Numbered from the stretch's first letter, positions 43,024-52,107 are shown. The stretch is DNA of 64,000 nucleotides from Clostridiaceae bacterium Marseille-Q4145 (GCA_018223365.1 JAGTTP010000002.1:885501-949500); one strand, 5' to 3'. Program-made: numbers and translations. Notes: generated by a model not told the origin, from the letters alone.

Positions 43024-44064
43024 TTATTCCACTGCGTCTCCGCGGTCGCTGACCAGATGAAGACCTACACTTTCCACTCTTCTGGAAAGGCAGCCGCGGC
43101 ATTCTGCCGCTTCCTCACCGGTGCAGATTTTATTGTCATAGAGTTCATACTGCTTCCGGTTTTTCACCGGAGACAGATTCGGCATTACCACGTTGGCTCC
43201 CACGGCAAGCCCTTTTTCTCTTCCTCGAGGATCCATGGTGCCAAGGGCCGTCGTTGCCGGAAGAAGTACCTTCGGCAGCAAAATCCGGATGACAGACAAA
43301 AGATACAATGTCAGTTCCACGCTCCCTGCCGGTTCCTTTGCAAATGCTGTATCGTGGTGAGGAATGAAGGGACCAATGCCCACCATCTGAGGCGCCAGTT
43401 CCTTAAGAAACAGAAGATCCTCTGCCAGACATTCTTCGGTCTGGTTAGGTGAACCCACCATAAATCCTGCCCCCACCTGATACCCAAGGGTTTTCAGATT
43501 TTTAAGACATTCCATACGGTTCTGAAGGCTCATTTCTTCCGGATGGAGCGTCCGGTAATGGGTTTCATCCGCTGTCTCATGACGCAGAAGATACCGGTCT
43601 GCCCCGGCCTTACGGAATCTTTGGTAACTCTCCATAGAACGTTCCCCTATGGACAAGGTCACAGCACACTCCGGATATTTTTCTTTTATCCTTCGGATAA
43701 TGTGTTCCATCCGTTCATCGCTGTAATACGGATCTTCCCCTCCCTGCAGTACAAAGGTCCGGAATCCCAACTCATATCCATTTTCACAGCAGGCAAGGAT
43801 CTCCTCTTCTGTCAGCCGGTAGCGTTTCGCATTCCGGTTGCCCCTGCGAATACCGCAGTAATAGCAGTCATTTTTACAGTAATTGGTAAACTCAATGAGA
43901 CCTCTTGTATAGACCTTATCCCCATAATATTTCTTTCGGAGCTCCAGTGCACGCTCTGCCAGAAGCTCTCTTACCTCCGGATCATGGGCACACCGGATCA
44001 GCTTTACGAACTCTTCTTTCTTAAGATTCTGATTCTCCAGAAACTTCTGTGCTATTTTCTCCAT
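43024..44064 (-). CDS. hydE: [FeFe]-hydrogenase H-cluster radical SAM maturase HydE
   Basis: 346 residues from ATG 44062-44064; a longer frame to 44184 is out of phase with the overlapping gene's coding pattern and lacks a ribosome site. The radical SAM cysteines are C63, C67 and C70 in FTNYCKNDCYYCGIR, and the family motifs VLQGGEDPYY, ERSMESYQRFRKAGADRYLLR and IPHHDTAF follow. HydE takes part in making the H-cluster diiron unit with HydF and HydG, which are not in this window. Biotin-synthase-like relatives share the fold, but motif wording favours HydE. The gene overlaps the preceding TtcA-like gene by 44 nt. Confidence 0.87.
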   Translation of the reverse strand: MEKIAQKFLENQNLKKEEFVKLIRCAHDPEVRELLAERALELRKKYYGDKVYTRGLIEFTNYCKNDCYYCGIRRGNRNAKRYRLTEEEILACCENGYELGFRTFVLQGGEDPYYSDERMEHIIRRIKEKYPECAVTLSIGERSMESYQRFRKAGADRYLLRHETADETHYRTLHPEEMSLQNRMECLKNLKTLGYQVGAGFMVGSPNQTEECLAEDLLFLKELAPQMVGIGPFIPHHDTAFAKEPAGSVELTLYLLSVIRILLPKVLLPATTALGTMDPRGREKGLAVGANVVMPNLSPVKNRKQYELYDNKICTGEEAAECRGCLSRRVESVGLHLVSDRGDAVE

Positions 44065-45223
44065 GACCTGTCTTCCCCCAATCGTCATAGTCATCCAGGA
44101 AATTATATTCCATGTCATCCTTGTGATAACCGATAATGGTCCGCAGGTTGACATTATGCACACTGTTGAAAATATTATACTCAATCACGTCACTGGTTTC
44201 ACGGAATTTTGCAACCAACTCTTTCATTTCATCCCGTTTGGAGCCCTTTGCTCCTCCACAGGTGGCGCAGTTCTCAGTAAAACGGCATGCACACTGAATG
44301 AAATGCAGCTGGTGATAATCGCGCCATGCCTTGATATCCGCCTCTTTTACCATATACATAGGCCGGATCAGCTCCATACCTTCAAAATTCTTACTGTGAA
44401 GCTTCGGCATCATCGTCTCGACTTTTCCGCTATAGAGCATTCCCATAAGTACGGTTTCAATCACGTCGTCAAAATGATGTCCCAGAGCAATCTTGTTGCA
44501 GCCCAGTTCTTTCGCATGGGAATAAAGATAGCCTCTTCTCATTCTGGCGCACAAATAGCAGGGATTTTTATCCACTTCTGCTACAATGTTAAAAATATCA
44601 CTTTCAAAAACAGTCAGCGGAATGCCCAGAACCTTCGCATTATCCTGAATAATCTTCCAGTTATCCGCATTGTATCCCGGATTCATGACCAGAAATACCA
44701 GTTCAAAAGGATATTTTCCATGACGCTGCAGTTCCTGTAAAAGCTTTGCCATAAGCATAGAATCCTTACCGCCGGAAATGCAGACTGCGATCTTGTCCCC
44801 CGGCTGGATGAGATCGTATTTCTGTACTGCTTTGGTAAAGGCTCTCCAGATGGATTTTCTGAACTTTTTAATGAGGCTCCGCTCGATTTCTTTGGTTTTT
44901 TCCTTCATGATGTCTTCTTCGGAAATAAATCTTCCCAGCTGAAGGCGCAAGAATGCACGGTACCCCCCTTCCACATTTCCTGCATCATAGCCAGACAGGC
45001 AGAGAAGCTCCACATATTCCACACTACGCTCTCCGGTATGACAAAGTAACCAGACCGGTTTATCTTTTGGAATCTCATCCATCCGGTCTGAAAATTCTTT
45101 CATGGGAATGTTGATGGCTCCTTCAAAAGTACCTCTCCGGAATTCCTCTTCGGGACGCACATCCACGATGGTTGCCTCTCCGGGAGCCAGCTTTTCCAGC
45201 TCTTCTATGGTAATTACTTTCAT
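44021..45223 (-). CDS. Rhodanese-TtcA fusion: tRNA sulfur-transfer ATPase
   Basis: 400 residues. Residues 1-100 are a rhodanese domain with active-site C61 in LLCHTGERS, able to carry persulfide sulfur. Residues 120-370 are a PP-loop ATPase of the TtcA type with SGGKDS (150-155), a C-x-x-C pair at 222-225 (PCYLCARMRRGYLY) and a late cysteine pair in CATCGG. TtcA-type enzymes thiolate cytidine 32 of tRNA using an Fe-S cluster. Having sulfur donor and thiolase in one chain is unusual in my experience. Start overlaps the tcdA stop by four bases; the end overlaps hydE. A late His/Asp/Glu-rich tail of 30 residues has no known role. Confidence 0.85.
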   Translation of the reverse strand: MKVITIEELEKLAPGEATIVDVRPEEEFRRGTFEGAINIPMKEFSDRMDEIPKDKPVWLLCHTGERSVEYVELLCLSGYDAGNVEGGYRAFLRLQLGRFISEEDIMKEKTKEIERSLIKKFRKSIWRAFTKAVQKYDLIQPGDKIAVCISGGKDSMLMAKLLQELQRHGKYPFELVFLVMNPGYNADNWKIIQDNAKVLGIPLTVFESDIFNIVAEVDKNPCYLCARMRRGYLYSHAKELGCNKIALGHHFDDVIETVLMGMLYSGKVETMMPKLHSKNFEGMELIRPMYMVKEADIKAWRDYHQLHFIQCACRFTENCATCGGAKGSKRDEMKELVAKFRETSDVIEYNIFNSVHNVNLRTIIGYHKDDMEYNFLDDYDDWGKTGHGENSTEVSGESES

Positions 45224-46041
45224 TCCTGACCTCCTGTTACCGTGGCCTCCGGCTGTTTTAGTGCTTTTTTCTTCCGGTTCACGGTCAGATCTTTGACGAC
45301 TTCACCGGCAATGATAAGACCTACGACAGACGGAACAAATGCCGTACTTCCCGGAATAGCCCGTCGCTCCGTACATTTTCTAACTGCTCCCGGCGGGCAG
45401 ATGCAATGTTCTCTGCAGCTGACCGCCATATCGTCGATGGGCTCCAAGGGCTGTTCTTTGGAATATACCACTTTCAGGTGGCGGATTCTTCTCTTCTTCA
45501 GTTCCCGGCGCATCACCTTTGCCAGCGGGCAGACAGAAGTTTTGTAAATGTCAACCACCTCAAAAGCAGACGGATCCAGCTTATTGCCGGCTCCCATGGA
45601 ACTGATAATCGGTACGCCACAGGCATTCGCCTGCTCCACCAGCTGAATTTTACCAGTCACCGTATCAATGGCATCCACCACATAATCATACTGGCTGAAA
45701 TCAAACTGATCTGCCGTGTTCGGCATGTAAAACGTCTTGTAAGTATGAACCACCGCATGGGGATTAATATCCAGAATGCGATCTTTTGCCACATCCACCT
45801 TGTATTTTCCAACGGTACTGTGAGTTGCAATAATCTGGCGGTTAATATTGGTCAGGCACACTTTATCATCATCGACAAGGTCCAGGGTACCCACACCGCT
45901 TCTTGCCAGCGCCTCCACGGTATATCCACCCACGCCGCCGATACCGAAAACAGCTACTCTGGCATCTGCCAGGCGTTCCATATTCTCTTTTCCAAGTAAA
46001 AGTTCTGTTCTTGAAAACTGATTCAACATTGATTCCATCAT
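45220..46041 (-). CDS. tcdA: tRNA threonylcarbamoyladenosine dehydratase (TcdA/CsdL)
   Basis: 273 residues; ATGs at 46041 and 46029 are both possible starts. The E1-like ATP-binding fold begins with VAVFGIGGVGGYTVEALARSG, followed by LVDDDKVCLTNINRQ, VDAIDTVTGKIQLVE and ISSMGAGNKLDP. The enzyme forms cyclic t6A37 in tRNA. It leads a run of RNA-modification and maturase genes (rhodanese-TtcA next, four-base overlap). Two cysteine-rich patches (CREHCICPPG and a later KC) are typical of the Firmicute branch. Own promoter at 46135-46163. Confidence 0.9.
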   Translation of the reverse strand: MMESMLNQFSRTELLLGKENMERLADARVAVFGIGGVGGYTVEALARSGVGTLDLVDDDKVCLTNINRQIIATHSTVGKYKVDVAKDRILDINPHAVVHTYKTFYMPNTADQFDFSQYDYVVDAIDTVTGKIQLVEQANACGVPIISSMGAGNKLDPSAFEVVDIYKTSVCPLAKVMRRELKKRRIRHLKVVYSKEQPLEPIDDMAVSCREHCICPPGAVRKCTERRAIPGSTAFVPSVVGLIIAGEVVKDLTVNRKKKALKQPEATVTGGQE

Positions 46042-46134
46042 CTCCTTTGCCGGACATTGAAAAGCTCTGTCCGCATTTATCCCCGGGCAGAGCCTATCTT
46101 TCGTTTATGTCCAGTCTCTTAAAATACTTTTACA

Positions 46135-46163
46135 ATTCTGCCCTATTCTCAACGAAAGGTCAA
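46135..46163 (-). promoter_or_regulatory. Promoter candidate of the tcdA operon
   Basis: Minus-strand TTGACC (46158-46163), 17 nt, CAGAAT (46135-46140). The leader holds a hairpin GCTCTGCCCG/CGGACAGAGC followed by TTTT (about 46063-46097), which could attenuate the operon or end the GNAT transcript. Confidence 0.45.
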
Positions 46164-46170
46164 GAATTAT

Positions 46171-46647
46171 TTATGATGAGCCAATCTTTTTCATCAGCAC
46201 ATTTTCATTTACACCATCTTTATAAAGATCTGAGATCAAAGCCACCTTTTTATAACCTTTTGACATATAAAGAGCCTTGGCTCTTGGGTTAAATCCACTG
46301 ACACAAATAAAGAGATTTCTGACTCCCATTGCCCTTCCGATTGCTTCAAATGTATCCAGAAACTGATGTCCGATGCCCATTCCCCGATAATTCTTCTTCA
46401 CGCCAAGAAGTGCCAGATAGGGCCACAGTCCAAACATTCCCTTCCATTCACAAATCATCAGACCTGCCGCCTCTCCGGAAGAGGTCTCTGCAATGAATAC
46501 CGTTCCATCTCTCAGTCCTTCTGCCAGCGTATCTCTCAAAAGGCTCTCATCCGGGACATAATAATGATCCCAGAGCGCACTGTCACGCATCACATCCACA
46601 TAATCTTCCAGTCTTTCCGGAACTCCTTTTTTAATCGTTACCTGCAT
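46171..46647 (-). CDS. GNAT-family N-acetyltransferase
   Basis: 158 residues, a single GNAT fold. The acetyl-CoA loop is VKKNYRGMGIGHQFLD (about 88-103), and the C-terminal strand pair IFICVSGFNPRAKALYMSKGYKK is typical. It moves an acetyl group to an amine of a small molecule or protein; substrate unknown. A single gene with a consensus promoter at 46697-46726 and a GGGGG ribosome site. The stop lies beside the promoter of the tcdA operon. Confidence 0.88.
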   Translation of the reverse strand: MQVTIKKGVPERLEDYVDVMRDSALWDHYYVPDESLLRDTLAEGLRDGTVFIAETSSGEAAGLMICEWKGMFGLWPYLALLGVKKNYRGMGIGHQFLDTFEAIGRAMGVRNLFICVSGFNPRAKALYMSKGYKKVALISDLYKDGVNENVLMKKIGSS

Positions 46648-46696
46648 TTTTTATCCCCCTTCTGTTGGCGCCCCCAGTGCCAGTTTCTCTTTTTTT

Positions 46697-46726
46697 ATCA
46701 TACCCTCAGTCGGGGCAGTCTGTCAA
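46697..46726 (-). promoter_or_regulatory. Promoter of the GNAT gene
   Basis: Minus-strand TTGACA (46721-46726), 18 nt, TATGAT (46697-46702), placed directly after the aldehyde dehydrogenase stop codon. Confidence 0.65.
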
Positions 46727-46735
46727 TGGCAGCCT

Positions 46736-48121
46736 CTATTTCACAAACATCCGTACCAGTTTTTCTTTCCATCCGGTATAAGGCTGATAACGCATAGGCA
46801 GGTCCATCCATGTGTATTTTTTCACGATGCTTTTCTCATGGCTGAAGGTCTCAAAACTTTTCTTTCCATGATAAGAGCCCATTCCACTGTTTCCGACGCC
46901 GCCAAATCCCATTTGGGATGTAGCCAGATGAATAATGGTATCGTTGATGCAGCCGCCTCCAAAGGAAGTATATTCCAGTACATTTTTCTCCGCTTCCCGA
47001 TTTTCTGTAAAGAGATACAGTGCCAGCGGTTTCGGTCTGCGATTTACAAAAGCAATGGCTTCTTCCATGGATCCAACAGTCAGTACCGGCAGAAGAGGCC
47101 CAAAGATTTCTTCCTGCATGACTGCGTCATCCTCTGTCACCTGATCCATAACAGCAGGGGCAATCCGTAATGACGCCGTATCATTTTCTCCGCCCAGAAT
47201 CAGTTTTTCTTCTTTCATAAGTCCCAATACCCGGTCAAAATGTTTCCGGTTGATCATCTTTCCATAGTCTGGATTCTTCAGAGGATCTTCCCCGTACATG
47301 GCACGGATTTCCGATTTCAGGAGCTTTAAGAACTCCTCCTTCACCGCTTCGTGCACCAGCACATAATCCGGTGCCACACAGGTCTGTCCGCAATTCAGAT
47401 ATTTTCCAAAAGCAAGCCTTTTCGCCGTCAGTTTCAGATTAGCACTTTTATCAATGATGCAGGGACTCTTTCCTCCCAGCTCCAGGGTAACAGGAGTCAG
47501 ATTTGCAGCTGCTTTTTCCATGACCATCTTTCCCACCTGCACACCGCCGGTGAAGAAAATGTAATCAAATTTCTGAGAAAGAAGATTCTGGTTTTCCTCG
47601 CGACCACCTTCTATAACCGTTACATACTCCTCGGGAAATACGTCTGCAATCATCTTTTTCATCACCGCAGATGTTGCCGGTGAGTAAGCAGACGGCTTCA
47701 GTACACAACAGTTTCCTGCTGCCAGCGCACCGATGAGAGGTTCCAGCGTAAGAAGCACCGGATAATTCCACGGTGACATGACGAGCACCACGCCGTAAGG
47801 TTCCTGTACAGTAAAGCTCCTGGCATGAAACTGTGCCAGTGGGGTAGGAACCCGTTTCTCCCGGCTCCATTTCTGCACATGCTTTTTCGCAAAACGAAGT
47901 TCAGAGAGCGTCAGTCCCACCTCGCACATGTAGCTTTCGGCTCTGGATTTTCCCAGATCCTTTTTCAGTGCTGCATATAGCTCCTGCTCACAGTTTAAAA
48001 TTCCCTGCTCAAGTTTTTTTAACGCCTCCATTCTCTGCCCGACCGCCAGAGTTCTGCCTTCTGCAAAATACATCCGCTGCTTTTTTACTATTTCTTCTAT
48101 ATAAATATTGTTCTTCTCCAT
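46736..48121 (-). CDS. NAD(P)-dependent aldehyde dehydrogenase (class 3-like)
   Basis: 461 residues, the shorter class-3 form. Catalytic cysteine is in the motif GQTCVAPDYVL, the general-base glutamate in ELGGKSPCI, and the cofactor loop FTGGVQVGKMV and VMSPWNYP are present. The C-terminus ends with a hydrophobic/basic stretch (YTGWKEKLVRMF) that may touch the membrane. It oxidises aliphatic or aromatic aldehydes to acids. Only 6 nt separate it from the alcohol dehydrogenase gene upstream, so the two probably act in sequence on an alcohol/aldehyde. Confidence 0.92.
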   Translation of the reverse strand: MEKNNIYIEEIVKKQRMYFAEGRTLAVGQRMEALKKLEQGILNCEQELYAALKKDLGKSRAESYMCEVGLTLSELRFAKKHVQKWSREKRVPTPLAQFHARSFTVQEPYGVVLVMSPWNYPVLLTLEPLIGALAAGNCCVLKPSAYSPATSAVMKKMIADVFPEEYVTVIEGGREENQNLLSQKFDYIFFTGGVQVGKMVMEKAAANLTPVTLELGGKSPCIIDKSANLKLTAKRLAFGKYLNCGQTCVAPDYVLVHEAVKEEFLKLLKSEIRAMYGEDPLKNPDYGKMINRKHFDRVLGLMKEEKLILGGENDTASLRIAPAVMDQVTEDDAVMQEEIFGPLLPVLTVGSMEEAIAFVNRRPKPLALYLFTENREAEKNVLEYTSFGGGCINDTIIHLATSQMGFGGVGNSGMGSYHGKKSFETFSHEKSIVKKYTWMDLPMRYQPYTGWKEKLVRMFVK

Positions 48122-48127
48122 TAATTT

Positions 48128-49336
48128 TTACGTCTCCTGACCTTTTACCTTCTTATAAATATTTTCCAGTTCTTTCCGATTCATGAGCATGGGAACCGGA
48201 TACAGCGGATTTCCTTCTTTATCTGCATGCTTTGCCATAACCGGGATATCCTGCTCCCGGATCTCCGTCAATGTCCGCGGAATCTCCATGGCATCATTCA
48301 TTTCCTGTATCCAGTCGATAAACTGCCGGGAAGCTTCATGGTCGCTAAGATGCTTCTCTACTACTCCCGTTCTCCGGGCCAGACGGCCCAATCGTTTCTC
48401 ACAGGTCGCCCCGTACATACGGAGCACAACCGGAAGAATCACTGCATTGGCCAGACCATGAGGTGTTCCATACTGACCTCCCAGAGAGTGGGCCACCGCA
48501 TGGACATATCCCACATAGGACTTCGTAAATGCCACCCCTGCATAGTATGCTGCCTTCAGCATTCCTTTTCTTGCTTCCTTATCATGACCATTATCATAGG
48601 CACGTTTCAGATACTGATGCACCAGATAAACCGCTTTTTCTGCCATCTTCCGGGTCTCTCTTGTAGTCGAGCCGCCAATATAAGCTTCCACCGCATGGGT
48701 CAGCGCATCCATTCCGGTAGTGGCGGTAATGCTCTTTGGCAAGCCAACTGTTTCATGATAATCCAGTACTGCGTACCGTGGAATCAGGCTAAAATCATTG
48801 ATGGGATATTTATAATGCTTTTCGCTGTCGGTAATGACCGCTGCCAGCGTAGTTTCACTTCCGGTCCCCGCTGTGGTGGGAATTGCGATGAGCAGAGGCA
48901 GTTTTTTATGCACTTTCAGAAGGCCTTTCATCTGCCGGATGCTCTGGCGCGGTTTTACAATTCTGGCTCCTGCAGCCTTGGCGCAATCCATAGAAGAACC
49001 GCCGCCAAATGCAATCAATGCCTGAGCCCCTTCCTTCAGATACAGGTCTTTTGCCTCTTCTACATTCCAGATCGTAGGATTTGCTACCGTCCGGTCATAG
49101 ATACAGTATCCAATTCCTTCTTCTGCCAAGGTTTTCTCCAGAAAAGAAGTAAGTCCCAGCTTTCGGATACCTGCATCCGTCACAATCATCACTTTCTGAA
49201 GTTCATGCTTTCTCAATACCGCCGGAATCTCCGCATCAGAAGAGATAATTTCCGGATTCCGATAAGGTAAAAATGGCAACGCGGCACGAAATGCCAGCTG
49301 AAATGCACGACAGTATATTTTTCTCAATACGAACAT
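48128..49336 (-). CDS. Iron-containing alcohol dehydrogenase
   Basis: 402 residues, type III ADH. NAD-binding loop AFGGGSSMDCAKA, VPTTAGTGSE-like IPTTAGTGSETTLA, and the metal ligands in GMDALTHAVEAYIG and VAHSLGGQYGTPHGLANA are seen. It interconverts an alcohol and aldehyde with NAD(H) and Fe2+ in the cytosol. First gene of a two-gene operon with an aldehyde dehydrogenase. The N-terminal 25 residues (LRKIYCRAFQLAFRAALPFL) are longer than usual and amphipathic. Substrate unknown. Confidence 0.92.
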   Translation of the reverse strand: MFVLRKIYCRAFQLAFRAALPFLPYRNPEIISSDAEIPAVLRKHELQKVMIVTDAGIRKLGLTSFLEKTLAEEGIGYCIYDRTVANPTIWNVEEAKDLYLKEGAQALIAFGGGSSMDCAKAAGARIVKPRQSIRQMKGLLKVHKKLPLLIAIPTTAGTGSETTLAAVITDSEKHYKYPINDFSLIPRYAVLDYHETVGLPKSITATTGMDALTHAVEAYIGGSTTRETRKMAEKAVYLVHQYLKRAYDNGHDKEARKGMLKAAYYAGVAFTKSYVGYVHAVAHSLGGQYGTPHGLANAVILPVVLRMYGATCEKRLGRLARRTGVVEKHLSDHEASRQFIDWIQEMNDAMEIPRTLTEIREQDIPVMAKHADKEGNPLYPVPMLMNRKELENIYKKVKGQET

Positions 49337-49385
49337 ATTATTTTGCTCCTCAAACTATTTTTTCTTTCTATACTGCCGCGAAAAA

Positions 49386-49420
49386 CAAAAAAGGTCAAGC
49401 ATTTTAAATGCCTGACCCTT
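49386..49420 (-). terminator. Terminator of the kdpD-kdpE-nth operon
   Basis: AAGGGTCAGGCATTT pairs with AAATGCTTGACCTT, then TTTTTTG on the minus strand, 8 nt after the nth stop codon. Confidence 0.88.
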
Positions 49421-49428
49421 CATTTTCT

Positions 49429-50079
49429 CTAATTTTCCACTCCTGCCTTCGAGCAAATGTCGTTAAGACAGCACTTTTCACAATGAGGTTTGGTTCTTGC
49501 CGTACAGACATCCCGTCCATGATTGACCAGACGGTGGCAGAAATCACTGCCCTCTTCCGGTGGGATCAATTTCCATAATGCCATCTCCACTTTCTTCGGA
49601 TCCTTAATGCCATCCACCAATCCCATGCGATTCACCAGCCGGATACAGTGGGTATCCGTAACTATGGCCGGCTTGTGAAAAACATCTCCCATAATGAGAT
49701 TTGCACTCTTTCTTCCAACTCCAGGAAGTGCCAGCAGTTTGTTAAAATCATCCGGCACCTTGCCGCCATAGACTTCTTTCAGCATTTTCATGCAGGCACT
49801 GATATCCCTTGCCTTACTTTTTCCCAGCCCACAAGGACGGACGATCTCTTCAATTTCGTCCACCTCCGCTGCTGCCAATGCATCCACATCGGGAAATTTC
49901 TTATATAAATCTTCCACTACCACGTTCACTCTGGCGTCCGTGCACTGGGCAGCCAGCCGGACGCTGACCAGCAGCTTCCAGGCATCGTCATAGTCCAGCG
50001 TGCAGTCCGCATCCGGGTATTCCTTTCGTAGGCGCTCAATAATTTCCAGCGCCAGTTCTTTTTTCTTCTGTTCGTCCAT
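49429..50079 (-). CDS. nth: Endonuclease III (base-excision DNA glycosylase/AP lyase)
   Basis: 216 residues. The helix-hairpin-helix LLALPGVGRKSANLIMG with its lysine nucleophile, the catalytic Asp in IVTDTHCIRLVNRMG, and four C-terminal cysteines (CTARTKPHCEKCCLNDIC) that hold a [4Fe-4S] cluster are all in place. It removes oxidised pyrimidines and nicks the abasic site. It lies 12 nt downstream of a KdpE-like response regulator and shares its transcript, a grouping without obvious functional logic. Confidence 0.95.
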   Translation of the reverse strand: MDEQKKKELALEIIERLRKEYPDADCTLDYDDAWKLLVSVRLAAQCTDARVNVVVEDLYKKFPDVDALAAAEVDEIEEIVRPCGLGKSKARDISACMKMLKEVYGGKVPDDFNKLLALPGVGRKSANLIMGDVFHKPAIVTDTHCIRLVNRMGLVDGIKDPKKVEMALWKLIPPEEGSDFCHRLVNHGRDVCTARTKPHCEKCCLNDICSKAGVEN

Positions 50080-50091
50080 ACTTTCTCCTGT

Positions 50092-50799
50092 TTAATCCGC
50101 ATCTGCCATCCGGTATCCCACGCCTACTTCTGTAAAGATATACTGAGGCTGCGCCGGATTGGTTTCGATTTTCCGACGAATATTTGCCATATTCACCCGA
50201 AGAATCCGATTATCATTTTTCATATTCGGTCCCCAGATCTCTTTAATTATGAAATCATAGGTCAACACTTTTCCTGCATATTTCCCAAGAAGACTTACAA
50301 TCCGGAATTCATTCTGGGTAAGCCCGGCATCCTGCTCACGGATATAAACCCGGTGTTTGTCATAATCTATCGTCAGATCTCCGGAACGAAAAATTCCAGT
50401 CTTCCCGCCATCCGGCATCAGGAAAGCCGCTCTCGCATGCCGGATAGCCATACGTACCCTGGCCAGCAGCTCCGATGTTCCAAAGGGCTTTGTGATGTAA
50501 TCGTCTGCCCCTGCGTCTAAAGCCTCCACTTTATCCCGCTCATGACTTCTGGCAGAGACCACAAGAATCGGCATAGCAGACCATTCCCTGATCCCTTTCA
50601 GAATTTTCATGCCGTCCATATCTGGCAGACCCAGATCCAGAATCACCAGGTCCGGGCACTGAGACGTAGCCATACTGTAGGCCTCAGCCCCTGTTACTGC
50701 TGTAATCACATCGAAATTATTCGCTTCCAGAACTGTCCTCAGAAAATTCCGAATACTTTTATCATCTTCTACAATCAGGACACGATCTTTAATATCCAT
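50092..50799 (-). CDS. KdpE-like response regulator
   Basis: 235 residues from ATG 50797-50799, which has GGAGG 9 nt upstream; the start lies inside the kinase gene's 3' end (11-nt overlap). Receiver domain with E11/D12, phosphoacceptor D55 in LVILDLGLPDMDG and a lysine in YITKPFG. The winged-helix domain (about 130-232) contains LTQNEFRIVSLLGKYAGKVL and INMANIRRKIE-like wording of KdpE. KdpE normally drives the kdp potassium pump genes, absent here; the short membrane protein gene upstream at 52.0 kb is a possible target. Confidence 0.9.
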   Translation of the reverse strand: MDIKDRVLIVEDDKSIRNFLRTVLEANNFDVITAVTGAEAYSMATSQCPDLVILDLGLPDMDGMKILKGIREWSAMPILVVSARSHERDKVEALDAGADDYITKPFGTSELLARVRMAIRHARAAFLMPDGGKTGIFRSGDLTIDYDKHRVYIREQDAGLTQNEFRIVSLLGKYAGKVLTYDFIIKEIWGPNMKNDNRILRVNMANIRRKIETNPAQPQYIFTEVGVGYRMADAD

Positions 50800-51883
50800 C
50801 CACTTCATCCTCCATTGGCAGCCAGAACATGACTCTGGCACCACCTTCTTTTCTGTTTTCCGCCTTCATTTCACCTTTATGGGCGCTCACTATACTTTTA
50901 CATACGGAAAGTCCTATTCCCATATTCCGCTTGGAATCATATTCTTCTCCATCTGCAGAGGAAAGCTTTCCTTCAAACATGACCGGAAGCACACTTTCCT
51001 TAATGCCCTGTCCGTCGTCTTCCACAGATACGATCATTTTTCCCGGTTCATGAGTCACAATAATTTGAATCAGTGACACCGTTTTCCCGTGGAGCACGGA
51101 ATTTTCCAGAAGATTCACCAACACCTGCTCAATCAGCACACCGTCCATAGAAACCAGCAGCATTTCCTCCGGCATCTTTACTTCCACTTTTTCATCCGGA
51201 AAACGCTTGCGGAATTTCATCACCGCACTGCTGATAACCTCCTCCGCTACTTCTTCTTCCGTGTTCAGCTTTGTATTTTCCCCACTCATCCGGGTAACAG
51301 ACAGGAGGTTTTCCACAATCCGGATCAACCATTGAGCTTCTTCCCTGATATCATACAGGAGCTCCAGCTGTTTTTCTTCCGAAAGCGCTTTATGATTTTC
51401 AATAATCCCGGAAGCAGATCCCATAATAGAAGTGAGGGGTGTACGAATATCATGGGAAACCGCCCGCATGAGATTTGCCCGCATCTTCTCTTTTTCCACT
51501 TCCAACCGGATCTGTTCCTGCTGCTTGATCTGAGTGGTCAGGGCACTGACGCTCAAAGACACTGCCAGCATCGCCACAAAAGTCAGCGGATAACCGGTAA
51601 TGGTGAAATTAAATTCAAAATAAGGATAGGTGAAAATATAATTCACCTCAATGACCGCTGCAATCGCTGCCACGATTCCGTAAATATATCCTTCCGTAAA
51701 ACGGGAAATAAACAAAATTGCCAGTACAAACAACAGCGGCACATGACTGTCAGAATTGACAAATGAGTTAAGCAGCAGGGTAAATCCGGAGGCTGCCGCC
51801 AGAATTCCTGCCGTAATCGAAATGTTCTTCCACACAGCGTTCCATCGCTCCATTCCATTTTTCTTTCGTCCTGTTGTTATCAT
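50789..51883 (-). CDS. KdpD-like histidine kinase lacking the N-terminal KdpD/Usp domains
   Basis: 364 residues from ATG 51881-51883 (AGGGGG upstream). Four closely packed helices (about 20-115, VPLLFVLAILFISRFTEGYI) form the DUF4118 membrane domain of KdpD, followed by a coiled linker, HisKA with the His in RAVSHDIRTPLTSIMGS, N box VLVNLLENSVLHG, VEDDGQGIKE and GIGLSVCKSIV. Full KdpD has about 900 residues; the cytoplasmic nucleotide/K+ sensing half is missing. It pairs with the overlapping KdpE-like gene. Possibly senses envelope or ionic change. Confidence 0.9.
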   Translation of the reverse strand: MITTGRKKNGMERWNAVWKNISITAGILAAASGFTLLLNSFVNSDSHVPLLFVLAILFISRFTEGYIYGIVAAIAAVIEVNYIFTYPYFEFNFTITGYPLTFVAMLAVSLSVSALTTQIKQQEQIRLEVEKEKMRANLMRAVSHDIRTPLTSIMGSASGIIENHKALSEEKQLELLYDIREEAQWLIRIVENLLSVTRMSGENTKLNTEEEVAEEVISSAVMKFRKRFPDEKVEVKMPEEMLLVSMDGVLIEQVLVNLLENSVLHGKTVSLIQIIVTHEPGKMIVSVEDDGQGIKESVLPVMFEGKLSSADGEEYDSKRNMGIGLSVCKSIVSAHKGEMKAENRKEGGARVMFWLPMEDEVDGY

Positions 51884-51922
51884 AGCCCAGCCCCCTGAAA
51901 GTGTCAATGAAGTTTCCTATAC

Positions 51923-51950
51923 AAAAAAAGGACTTTGTTTCCAAAGTCCT
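51923..51950 (-). terminator. Terminator after the 48-residue membrane protein gene
   Basis: AGGACTTTG/CAAAGTCCT stem, TTTC-type loop, seven Ts on the minus strand. It separates the small gene from the kinase gene that starts about 40 nt further on. Confidence 0.88.
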
Positions 51951-51960
51951 TCTCCAGTGT

Positions 51961-52107
51961 CTAATTCCATATGGATGTTCCATATCTTGCTTTCCGGTAA
52001 ATCTTCTGCACCAGAATCACCGGAAGACTGATCAGGATATACAAAGAAGGAATTCCTCCCAGTACCACCATAAATGCAACAAGAAGCATACTAAATAAAT
52101 TTTGCAT
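51961..52107 (-). CDS. 48-residue single-helix membrane protein
   Basis: A small frame from ATG 52105-52107 to TAG 51961-51963, with GAGG 8 nt before the start and a strong terminator right after it. It encodes one or two hydrophobic segments (about 4-33: LFSMLLVAFMVVLGGIPSLY then ILISLPVILV) and a basic, positively charged tail (QKIYRKARYG), so it should insert with the C-terminus inside. No family recognised. It lies upstream of the KdpDE-like pair, and two tandem TCTTAA/TGTTAA repeats precede it. Length and place recall KdpF-type or other small regulators, without sequence proof. Confidence 0.65.
   Translation of the reverse strand: MQNLFSMLLVAFMVVLGGIPSLYILISLPVILVQKIYRKARYGTSIWN

Noticed and set aside
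50092..51883. Functional kdp potassium-pump locus
   Set aside because: No kdpF, A, B or C genes are present, and the kinase lacks the KdpD N-terminal domains.
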